A DNA stretch of 64,000 nt from Apoderus coryli. Taxonomy: Eukaryota; Arthropoda; Insecta; Coleoptera; Attelabidae. The stretch is taken from the NCBI GenBank assembly GCA_911728435.2, contig OU452198.1, positions 13,612,001-13,676,000 of the forward strand, read 5' to 3'. The translations under genes were made by a program, and so were the position numbers. Below are positions 42,836 through 52,786 of this stretch, piece after piece (positions within the stretch are counted from its first letter, which is position 1; every line of letters starts with the position of its first letter). The notes beneath the pieces are model-generated. The model did not search any database. It saw nothing but the letters and a program-made list of their open reading frames with translations, and was not told the origin of the DNA.

Positions 42836-45110
42836 CAGGGTGATTCATTATGGTTGCAACAAACGAAAACTGGAGATTGCTGAAAGTGATTTAAGCATTT
42901 TTTGCCATTGAACCCATGTCCGCAAATGATTCGTTATCGAGATACAGGGTGTTCAAATTTAGTAGTCAAATTAACTTTATTGTTCATTTCTCAAAAACTA
43001 GTTAACCGATTTCGACAAAATTTTACATGCATTTGGGGACCGATAACCTAAAATAATCTGCATTATTTTGGCTTTCATTAACTGTTCATTGGCGTAGATA
43101 TAGGGGGCATTTGGGTAAATTTGACACATAAATTAATTAAAGACAGCTTTGACAAGCTTCATTATTTTAAATTATTACTTTTTTATAAAGAGCAACTTAT
43201 AAGCTACAAAAAAGTTAATTACGTCGATGTTGTGATTTCTATCATTTTTATGGAAACCGATAAATTGCAAGTTAATGGCAGATGTAAATTAAAATAACGT
43301 TTACCAGAAAACCAAATGTAAAATCAAAGTTCCCATGGAAAACGAACGCCGCAACAATAAAAAAAAATCTTTGACAGCAACAAATTTAAATTAGTTAAAA
43401 TTGTTTTATTATTTCGTAGTTGATTTTAATATTGCGAATGTTTTTATCTAAATTAAAATGAGTTTTTCAATTGAAGAATATGTTTGTGTAATGCAAATGC
43501 AAGAGCAGCGGCCAGAGAATACCAAATTAGTTATCCTAATAGACGTTATCCATATCACAAAACATGGACGGCTACATTTCACAGGCTTAGAACGATAGGG
43601 AGCATTTTACCTAGAGTTAACGAAAGAGCGCATCGTCTAAATATTCCAACTGAAGAAAACATAGTGGATTTAGTGTTAGACGATCCGAAAATAAGCATTA
43701 GAAGAATTCCAACTCAATTGGCATTACCTCGAACAACTGTTTGGAGACTATTAAATCGAGAAATGCTATATCTCTATCATCATCAAGATGTCCATGCCCT
43801 ACATCCTGGAGACTGTCAAAGGCGCCTACTATTTTGTAATTGGGTTCTTGGTAAGCATCAAGAAGATGAAAGATTTTTAGAGAAAGTGCTCTGGTCAGAT
43901 GAGGCAACGTTTACTAGAGATAGCATAAATACAAACCATAATGAACATGTATAGTCTTTAAACAACCCTCGTGCTATTAGGCCGCGAAATTTTCAAGAAC
44001 GTTTTAGTATAAATGTTTGGGATGGCATGTTTAACAATAAATTATTGCCGTTGTTCGTAATTAATGGGCATTTAAACTAAAATCAATACAGTCTTTTCCT
44101 ACACAACCGCCGGCCCGAATTTATTGAGGATGTACCTCTGAATATTGTCCAAACATGTGGTATCAACATGACGGAGCCCATGTGCACCGTGGTAGACAAG
44201 TAACTAAAGTTTTAAATTAACTGTTTGGAAACAATTTGATTGGTTTGAGAGGTTCCATTGAGTGGCCTCCAAGATCACCGGATCTGAATTCGCTCGAATT
44301 CCTTTTATGGGGGTACATGAAACAATTGGTTTACAGTGTACCAATTATAAATGAAAACCAACCACTCGAGATAGTTCATGAAGCTGCTAGGAAAATAAGA
44401 AACAATCATAATATCCTTATTAGAGCTACAAATTCATTAGTTGAAAGATGTAAAATGTGCATTACTGTCAATGGAGGGCAGTTTGAACAGTTGTTATTAA
44501 TTTTCTTATTTTTATATCGAGTTTAGTTTTTTTATTGTTAAATTTTTAATTGTACTGATAGGCCTTAAAATTTGTTGTTAAGTAATTTGTTATTATTAAA
44601 TCGTTTGCAACGGCAAATTTGATTTTTCATTTTGATTTCTGGTAAACGTTATTTTGATTTAAATCTACCATTAACTTGCAATTTAAAGGTTTCCATAAAA
44701 ATGGTAGAAACCCCAACATCGACGTAATTAACTTTTTTGTAGCTTATAAGTTGCTCTTTTTAAAAAAGTAATAATTTAAAATAATGAAGCTTGTCAAAGC
44801 TGTGTTTAACTAATTTATGTGTAAAATTTATCCAAATGCCCCCTATCTCTACGCCAATGAACAGTTAATGAAAGCCAAAATAATTCAGAATATTTTAGGT
44901 TATCTGTGCTCAAATGCATGTAAAATTTTGTTAAAATTGGTTAGCTAGTTTTTGGGAAATGAACAAAAAAGTTAATTTGACCACTAAATTTGGACACCCT
45001 GTATCTAGATAACGAAGCATTTGCGGACATGGGTTCAATGGCAAAAAATGCTTGAATTGTTTTCAGGAATCTCCAGTTTTCGTTTGTTGCAACCATAATG
45101 AATCACCCTG
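42836..45110 (+). mobile_element. DD41-type transposon nested in another element
   Basis: TA|CAGGGTGATTCATTATGG ends on both sides, with arms of about 480 bp. It is the same family as 36047-37682 but in opposite orientation and 640 bp longer, because it retains the C-terminal half of the transposase. Removing it restores the sequence CATATCTATAGGAAAACC, as seen inverted at about 19120, which confirms a TA target. Confidence 0.88.
43458..44526 (+). pseudogene. DUF4817/DD41-type transposase, nearly full length but broken
   Basis: It starts ATGAGTTTTTCAATTGAAG (43458) and loses frame just before NANARAAAREYQ (43488). Two HTH regions follow, then LWSDEATFTRD with the first Asp (about 43900). WYQHDGAH carries the second Asp (about 44177). 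SPDLNSLEFLLWG (about 44280) holds Glu where mariner-type enzymes have Asp. The spacing between the second and third acidic residues is 41. Stops after NEHV and at VLN*LFGN interrupt it. The C-terminal tail runs to RVCKM-type ..CITVNGG.FEQ. The class is the DD41 group of IS630/Tc1/mariner transposases. Confidence 0.8.
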
Positions 45111-45799
45111 TATAGGAAAACCTTATAGTGATTAATAGATAATTAATTTCATCATCATCAAATACAGGGTGGTCTACATGAAACTAACAGGTTCAATTAA
45201 AAATTCGCCTAATATTATGAATATGTACATTTTACACGAAAACGTCAAGAGTTATCCATAGGAAAGTATTATAATATTTGACAGATAATTACTTTGTGCA
45301 TCTAATTTTGACCTCATATACCGGGTGTTCCATTTGAAATAAACAAGTTATTTAGAATTAAACCTTACGGTCATATAACGTATATTATTGGACACCCTAT
45401 ATTTAGTATTGGGGTTTTTTTATATTTGGCGTAACAAGTGATGAATATCAGCCCAGACTGGCTTAAAAAGAACAAGACGAATAGGTGTGATTTTTTTCAT
45501 TCAAATTATGTCTATATTTTTATGAAAATTAAAATATTTAAGGTTTAGGTGAGATGTACTTTAATGAAAGTTAGGTTTATTTTGAACGGGAAGTCTAAAA
45601 ATATATTCATATACAGGGTATTGCATTTAAAAAAACACAAATATGGTTCATTTCTTCTATTTGGGACACCCTGTATAGATTCACAATATTTTTGAAATGT
45701 ACCCATAAATCATTTTTATCGAATCCATGAATAAAACTTTTAGGAAATTAAATAGTTTAGCCACAATCTTCCGTGTCGTATGGCGTGAATAAACCTGTA

Positions 45800-46440
45800 T
45801 TATGGATGAGGGCTTGAAACACGGTACAGGAATAATTTCGCGTGTTTCCCTTACTGTTATATTTTTCGTTGCCTGGTGACAACTTAAAATACTTGAATAA
45901 CAGGTTTTGTGGCGTCAAAACGCTCCAAGAATGTCAATATTTTGTAATGATTTCAGAAAAATACTTTCCCGCATTTGGCGGCTCGACCGAAATGAAGTTT
46001 TGTTAAATTAGTAGATACTGAAACAAAATCGCAATCGTCGTTATATTACGGTCAATATGGCATAGTCGCAAAACATATAGGAGTTGTTTTGTACAATAAA
46101 AATAACAAAAGAAACATAAAACACTCTGAAATTAACCCTAAACTAAAAATATATTAATAAAATATAGTTTTGCTACATTGAGTCCAATGAACTCGCGCAT
46201 TACATAACCGCGAAATAAAATAAATTAGATACATAATGAATAATTGTCTGTTAAAATTTATAGTTAGTGATGACATTTTGTCTATACGGTGTGTTTAAGA
46301 TAGACACAGTAACATTCGGATCTTCTTGAGATGTGTTAAGCCATTAGTGCTATTTGACGAAGGTTTGGGCTCTTGACTCAGTAAATATATTTATTTACAG
46401 GCAACGTGTTCATAAAATTTTTATATTTTTTCTAATAGAA
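45800..46440. other. no gene seen
   Basis: No supported coding. It is slightly less AT-rich around 45800-46030, without recognisable motifs. Confidence 0.45.
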
Positions 46441-46443
46441 TAA

Positions 46444-47720
46444 TCGGGCGATAGAGCTCGAATTAATGATTATCGTCCAATATCAATTTTGTCAAATTTC
46501 GCAAAGCTATTTGAGACTGTGCTGTATGATTATCTTTATCCATGTGTTAGAAACTTGATTACACCGAATCAACATGGATTTATGTCTGGGCGTTCCACTG
46601 TTACAAATCTTGCCTTGCTTTCACAACAAACTACCGAAGTGTTTGATGGTGGCGGACAGATGGATGTAATTTATACGGATTTCGCCAAAGCGTTTGACAG
46701 AATGGACCATGTTGTTCTAATCAAAAAGCTTGATGAACAGTTTGGGTTTCGGCATGATCTTAAGATCTTTTTTAGTTCATATCTACGCAACAGAGAGCAA
46801 TACATCTTCTATAATGGTCATAGATCCTGCAATTACACTGCCACCTCTGGAGTTCCCCAGGGATCGAAGTTGGGACCTTTGCTTTTCCGTTTATTTATTA
46901 ATGATCTTGATGCCCGATTAAATTGTCATAAGTTATTGTTCGCAGATGACTGCAAAATTTTTCAATCGATAAAAAGTTATGACGATTGTGTGCAACTCCA
47001 GTCTGATCTCTCTTGTATTGAGGAATGGTGTATTCAGAACAGGTTAAGCTTGAATGCGGACAAATGTAAATACATAACATTTTCACGAAAAAAAGAAATA
47101 GTTGATTATGAGTATGCCGTGAACCGACCTCAGATTTCTCGCTGTAGCACTGTTACAGATTTAGGTGTTGGATGAGAAATTTTCTTACATTGACCATATT
47201 AATGCCAAGTCTTCTGAGGCAAGCAAAATGTATGGATTTATTGTGCGTAATTGTAGAGGTTTTGATAACATTGATGCCCTCAAAATGTTGTATTACTCAT
47301 ATGTTCGTTCCAAACTTGAATATGCGTCGCTGATCTGGTTTCCGATATATGATGCCCATAAGTTCACTGTGTCGTTTCCTAAAATATTTATCATTTAAAA
47401 GAGTTGGCGTTTATCCTGAGAGGGGGATCGATTATGGGTACCTTCTGAGTAGGTTTCAGTTTAGAAGTCTTGATTTTCGAAGATCTCTGTGCATTGTGTT
47501 TTCTGCATGACTTAATTTGTGGAAGGGTCGATTGTTCGGGGTTGCTTTCTGCGTTAAATATAAATGTTCTGAGACTGCACAATCGCACTAGTCGTGTTTT
47601 CTACTGCAATCGAGCAAGAACCAATATTTTAAAAAGGTCACCGGTGAGCATAATATGTAGTCATTTTAATCTCATTTGCGAAGATTGTGACTTACGTTGC
47701 GAACAATGTTTTGCCCCTAT
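46444..47720 (+). pseudogene. non-LTR reverse transcriptase with intact palm (copy 3)
   Basis: An uninterrupted piece to 47175 contains YRPISILSNFAKLFE and NQHGFMSGRSTVTNLALL. DFAKAFDRMDH carries the first palm Asp. SGVPQGSKLGPLLFRLFINDL is complete here, unlike in copy 1. LLFADDCKIF carries the Asp pair at about 46948, and RLSLNADKCK ends the core. A frameshift at about 47170 moves the thumb to 47165-47398, and another at about 47375 precedes the C-terminal HNRTSRVFYCNRARTN block. The 5' endonuclease half is gone. It is inactive but the best template for this family here. Confidence 0.82.
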
Positions 47721-47935
47721 AATTATTATGGCTGTGTGCTTTGTAAACAGTACTTGTATATTTTTAAGTTTAAATTCGGAATTTATATTTGGTTGTTCGT
47801 TAGGTTGTTATATTGTTTTGTACCGAGAAAGGTTAAGTATAACTAGGTTTATTTTTTTATGTATTTTGTCCTGTAAATGGTTATCTAACTGTTGGACAAT
47901 AAATGCTTTTATTATTATTATTATTGCTAAACTAA
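46444..47935 (+). mobile_element. 5'-truncated non-LTR retrotransposon with (ATT)n tail, copy 3
   Basis: It starts inside the RT (RARINDYRPISIL) and ends GGACAATAAATGCTTTTATT followed by ATT repeats. It is the plus-strand relative of the 5.3 and 23.7 kb elements but clearly diverged from them at protein level, so it is another subfamily. Confidence 0.8.
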
Positions 47936-47939
47936 CCGA

Positions 47940-49490
47940 ATTGTAATTTAGCCGTAGCGATGTTAGTTGGTTTTCAGGGAGTAATTTCAGCGCCCCCACC
48001 CAATACTACGGTAGAACTTTTTCAAGAATTTTAATTTCAAATTTAAAACTAGAAACTATAGGAAAATTAAAAATATAAAAGCCCAATAATTTTCGTTTTA
48101 TTAATAATAATAATAATTAACACGATAACAAAAGAAAAAAAAAACATAACCTAATTAGTTTTAATTCGCCGTTCGAATTAATTAACTTAGAATAATCCAC
48201 TATTAAACCGCAATGTTGGGGCTATGCAATAAAAAATAAATAATTGAAAACTATCATTTCTAAGCAATTCTAAAATGCAACTTTATATATAGCTAAAAAT
48301 AAACTATTGAGAATAATGTGCCTTTTTTTATTTCCTGACTTCCTATTTGTAATGCATAAAATTATTTTAAAATTCGATTATCCTCAAATTATACATACTT
48401 AAATATATTAATTTAAGTATCGTTTTCTCGATATACAAAATTAAGGTTTTTCAGCTATATCAAGAAATACTACCTACTATAAAGGAACGTTCAACAGACT
48501 TTCTTAGCGAATACCTTACACATATTAATATTTAAATCTATTTACTGAAAAACTCATTCCAATTAAATATCGACTAAATTTCAGTTTCAAAATAAGTTTA
48601 ATAGCGGTTAAATTCAAATTCAAATGCGCGCCAAGGAAAGCCCCGCCCTAAATGCTCTGATAGGCTCGGCACGTTCACTTTTTAATGTATGCTATTAATT
48701 ATATAATATGTATTATATACATACTTCAAAAGCAGTCAGCGATCAGTACGCCACTGGCTGCAGAACGCATACCGGACAGATTACAACGTTGCCAATGAGC
48801 AACTTCAAGCCGACAAGGATAAGTAGTAATTGTAATGCAGAAAAGCGTGGTATGTTTGCTTAGGTCGCACACTTTGCGACTAGTCTAGAAATATAGTTAA
48901 GGGTAGAAAAATTAAAACTGTTTTGGCCCTTAGAACATACTGAAAAAATCATTATGGCCCTAAGGCAACATAGTTTGAAGACCCCTGGTTTAGAGGATAC
49001 TTAAATTGTCTCTCCAACTCAAGATTGCCATTAACATTAAATTATAGTCTCTCGGTATATTAAGTTTGTCATTTCTCTTTGGCCTTTAAAGTTAATTAGA
49101 ATTCTGATGAAGTTAATGTCTATTTTAAGACGTATGACACTTTTTTCATCTATTTAGAGAATTGTATACATGTGCCTCTTAAAATAGTTCAAATATATAC
49201 ACTCGTATGTATATAGTTAATAACATAATTAGTGTGTTCTGAAAATTTTAATGAAAAAATTAGTAATGTCGAAAATATGCATAATATATTTTGTTGACTT
49301 GAACCAATAATTTCATTCTAAAGAATGTATTAAATTTAATAGAAACCAACAAATTGTTGTCATAAAATATATAAATGTACCTCCTCAAGGCCAGGTGTGC
49401 AACTATCGCATCAGTGCAAACCAGTCCCACAAAAGTAAAGAAAAATAAATTGCCCTAAAAACTCAATAGATGCCAAACAAATCCCGGCAA
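47940..49490. other. no gene seen; a solitary hAT-like end at 48930-48986
   Basis: No coding region is supported. Read on the minus strand from about 48986, CAGGGGTCTTCAAACTATG followed by GGGCC words looks like the end of a hAT element. I find no opposite end. The upstream 48630-48900 is less AT-rich and may be part of that element. Confidence 0.4.
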
Positions 49491-49494
49491 GATA

Positions 49495-49560
49495 TAATAA
49501 TAATAGCCTTTATTGTCAAACAGCAAAGCCAATTACAGGACAAAATACAAAATATATATT
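49495..49560 (-). mobile_element. LINE 3' tail fragment
   Basis: Minus strand reads GGCTTTGCTGTTTGACAATAAAGGC and then ATT repeats, the same architecture as the other LINE tails. A fainter CAAACAGCAAAGCCAA match is at about 11064. Confidence 0.55.
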
Positions 49561-49696
49561 ATACAACTGCATAGCGACAAAAAATAAATATTAATTTGAA
49601 AAAAATAGTCCATTCTTAAGTGGAGTTGTGTATTTATATGATGAAATAAAAGTCTAATCTCCTCAAAATAAATTTAATAGAAATTTTAACTATATC

Positions 49697-49739
49697 CAAA
49701 CATGTTTCGGAACTTCAAACTAGTTCCATCATCAGTGGT
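49697..49739 (-). ncRNA. hammerhead-like motif with stems I and II
   Basis: Minus strand: CCA (stem I), CUGAUGA (49736-49730), extra U, stem II GGAAC/GUUCC with a 9-nt loop, GAAAC, AU, GUU, then UGG pairing with CCA. Helix III is the palindromic ACAUGU. Stem I has only three contiguous pairs. Confidence 0.55.
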
Positions 49740-49796
49740 AATAAGAGAAACTTAAAATATTGTTCCAGAATATTTCTATTGAGGTCTGGAAATATA

Positions 49797-52208
49797 CAGG
49801 GTGTCCGGAAAAAGGAGGTCAATCCAATAACCACAGATTCCTTGAGCAAAAATAATATGAGTTTTAAGATGTAATTTTTCATTTTAGCCCTCCATGTTCA
49901 ATATACAGGGCGTCAAAGTTGAAAATTAAAAACCAATATTTTTAAATAATTCTAGTATTTATTGAGATATTGGATTCAAATTTAGTGTGTTGCTTCAGCA
50001 TAAAGAGCTACTTATTTCCAAAAAACAACACAAAAAAGAATGTCTTAATAGCCAAAATACGGGATGTTCAATACCTATTGACCCCCCCAAGTTTTTATTA
50101 CGTACGCCAATGACTTTTAAACTAAGTATTTATAGGTTACTATGTATTTGTGATTATTTTTTAACTCTTATAAAATTTAGATAAAATCATTTGTTTTTGA
50201 GGTATTTGGAAAAGTATTGGCTCTTGTTTGATGCCTCGGCGGCTCTGGCTAATCTTATAATGGTGAAATATCAAGCAACTCTGGTGTTACCTTGGATACC
50301 TACTTAAGCAATGTTTTATTGTTGTCAAATTATTTTTCACAATTTGACAGTAGTTTAAGGTTTAAAAGTTAATATTTTTAATTATCGATAATTTTATAAC
50401 GAAAATGGATCGTAGACGAAACAATTTTATATATTTTTCGGAAATAACGGATATGATTTTAATCATGGGTAAGATTTAAAGACATTTGATTGATTATAAT
50501 CAGTTAAATTGTATTTTTGTTTATTTACTAGGAAAATGTAACTCTAACGCTAGTTTAGCTGCTAGGCGGTACGCAGAAAAGTTCCCTAATCGAATTCATC
50601 CAAGACGAAGGTATTTTTCAAATTTAGTTAGGCGACTAAGGCACAGTGGAAGTTTTAGGGAAGACCGTACAGGGAACTGCGGTCGACCCCGTCTAATTCA
50701 ACCGGAAAAGGAGGAGACACCAAATATTAGTACCAGAGTTCTTGTCCGACAGGTTGAAAATATTGGGAAATCTGAGGTACACCAGATTTTAAAAAGACAG
50801 CAGCTTAACCCCTACCACATTCAAGAAGTACAATCTCTGCTGCCTCAAGGCCTTGAGCTGAGATCTAGGCTATGTAGGTGGATATGCGAAATGCATAACA
50901 GAAATATACACTTCATCAAAAATATTTTGTTTACGGACGAAGCTACTTTTACTAGAAACGGGGTCACAAATATTCCTAATACACATATCTGGGCAGAACA
51001 AAATCCTCATGCCGTAGTAGAGACACATCATCAAGTAAACTTTAAAGTCAACGTATGGGTTGGTGTCGTGGATAATTTTTTTTTGTAATTTTACCAGAGA
51101 ATTTGACTGGTGATTCATTTTTAGCATTTCTTCAAAACATACTGCCCGATTTACTTGACGATTTGCCTCTCTTAATTAGACAAAATATTTGGTTTAAACT
51201 TGATGGTGCACTAGCACATTTTGCTAGGAATGTAAGGACATACTTACATGAAAACTTTCCCCAACGCTGGATTGGGCGAGGCCAAGATGCTCCTGTTAAA
51301 TGGCCACCCCGATCTCCAGATCTTACTCCCTTGGACTATTCAGTCTGGGGTTGTATGAAAGATTTTCTTTATAAGGTTCCGATTTTGAGTGAAAACCATT
51401 TAATAGAGAGAATCTTACAAGCTGGGGAAGACTTTAGGTTGAAGCCTCATATTTTTCAAAGACTAAGATTTTCTTTACTAAAAAGAGCTCGCATATGCAT
51501 TAAAAAGAATGGAGGTCATATCGAGCAATTTCTTTAGACTGGTAGCTTTTCTAATGTTTATTTAGTGACTTTTTCATGTTTTTAAAATAATATGTTTAAA
51601 TAATTAATATTTGACTATGATGCTTCAAATTAAGTTAAAAATAATAAACACTTTCGTGTTCGTAGTGTTTAGTTTTATTACCTTTTCGAAAACTGTACTT
51701 AATTTGATCCACGGTAATGGTAATTTGAGTTAAATATGCTTGATTTAGTAGTGAAAATACCGTGAGCCGCGTAGACAACAAGAGCCAATACTTTTCAAAA
51801 TATCTCAAAAACAAATGATTTTATCCAAATTTCATAAGAGTTAAAAAATAATCGAAAATACATAGTTACCTATAAAAACTTAGTTCAAACGTCATTGGCT
51901 TAGGTAATAAAAACTTGGGGGGGTCAATAGGTACTGAACATCCCGTATTTTGGCTATTAAGACATTGTTTTTTGTGTTCTTTTTTGGAAAGAAGTAGCTC
52001 TTTATGCTGAAGCAACACACTAAATTTGAATCCAATATCTCAATAAATACTAGAATTATTTAAAAATATTTGTTTTAAATTTTCAACTTTGACGCCCTGT
52101 ATATCGAACATGGAGGGATAAAATGGAAAATGACATCTTAAAACTCATATTATTTTTCCCCAAGGAATCTGTGGTTAACGGATTGCCCTCCTTTTTCCGG
52201 ACACCCTG
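49797..52208 (+). mobile_element. best-preserved DDxD transposon of the window (2.4 kb)
   Basis: TA|CAGGGTGTCCGGAAAAAGG and its inverse end the element. The arms are several hundred bp long (to about 50230, and from about 51780) and include an internal CAGGGCGTCAAAG end and a CCCCCCAAGTTTTTATTACG-type block. One plus-strand transposase gene fills the centre. A solo arm of this family is at 7130-7297. Confidence 0.9.
50405..51537 (+). pseudogene. DDxD (DD43D) transposase with a 63-bp intron and one frameshift
   Basis: Exon 1 (50405-50468) begins ATG and encodes FSEITDMILIMG after a basic start. Donor ATGG|GTAAGA and acceptor TTTACTAG (50531) define a 63-bp intron. Exon 2 continues GKCNSNASLAARRYAEKFPNR without a frame change. 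Then come LVRRLRHSG, a GRPR AT-hook-like motif, TRVLVRQVENIGKSEVHQIL (second HTH) and the acidic residues: D (50936-50938, FTDEATF), D (51202-51204, KLDGALAHF) and D (51334-51336, TPLDYSVWG). The last two are 43 residues apart. A T-run at about 51079-51088 shifts the frame between the first and second Asp; otherwise there is no stop to 51537. It would cut and paste elements with CAGGGTG ends at TA. Confidence 0.85.
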
Positions 52209-52241
52209 TATATATATATATTTTTTTTGTGAACACATGTA

Positions 52242-52351
52242 GATCAAAATTACATTAAAATGAACAACTCACCATTTTATGGAAATCATAAAAACAACAA
52301 AAACATTTCCATAAAATGGTGAGTTGTTCATTTTAATGTAATTTTGATCTA
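52242..52351. repeat. near-perfect hairpin, arms about 45 nt
   Basis: AGATCAAAATTACATTAAAA and its continuation to CCATTTTATGGAAAT return inverted at 52308-52351 around a short AACAACAAAAAC loop. It is followed by GGAGATTAGACTTTTATTTC, the inverse of a segment next to the hammerhead-like motif at 49697. It may therefore be the other end of that element, with 49797-52208 inserted in it. Confidence 0.75.
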
Positions 52352-52786
52352 ATTTAGTTTAGTTTATTTTGTGGAGATTAGACTTTTATTTCATCATATA
52401 AATAAATATTAATTCTAATTTATTAAACGTTCCCTAGTTTAGATGAGATAATGCAAAGTTGATATCAGTATCTTATCATTGACACACCCTGTATACTTCA
52501 TTTTAGAAAAAATAAAAATAAAACCACTAAATAAGAACAAACACACAAATTTTCGTGTATATCTCTTTGATGTCGAGATCAAGGGATAGTTCACGTTGCG
52601 TGGGACACCCTGTACCTTACAAATCACATTTATTTTTCTGAAAGAGAATTATTGCTTACAAACGTCACTTTACAAATAAATTAGGAGTAAAATTAATAAT
52701 AATATACTTCACTACAAATAAAACAGTGTATAATAATAAAATAATATACAGTGCTTTCATTTTAAAACTTGCCACCCAGCACAATA

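Larger units (their letters stand above)
41574..45798. mobile_element. mariner-like element (18.4-kb family) split by a nested transposon
   Basis: The outer ends TGTTATTCACGCCATACGAC and its inverse GTATGGCGTGAATAAACCTG match those at 18415-20056. The arms (to about 42110, and from about 45155) share the same order of internal CAGGGTG motifs. At 42836-45110 another transposon is inserted. The host element carries a relic transposase at 42330-42680 on the plus strand. Confidence 0.85.

Noticed and set aside
49797..52208. CRISPR-like or other prokaryotic arrays
   Set aside because: No regularly spaced short direct repeats with unique spacers exist anywhere in the window; repeats are inverted transposon arms, and splice sites and LINEs show eukaryotic DNA.
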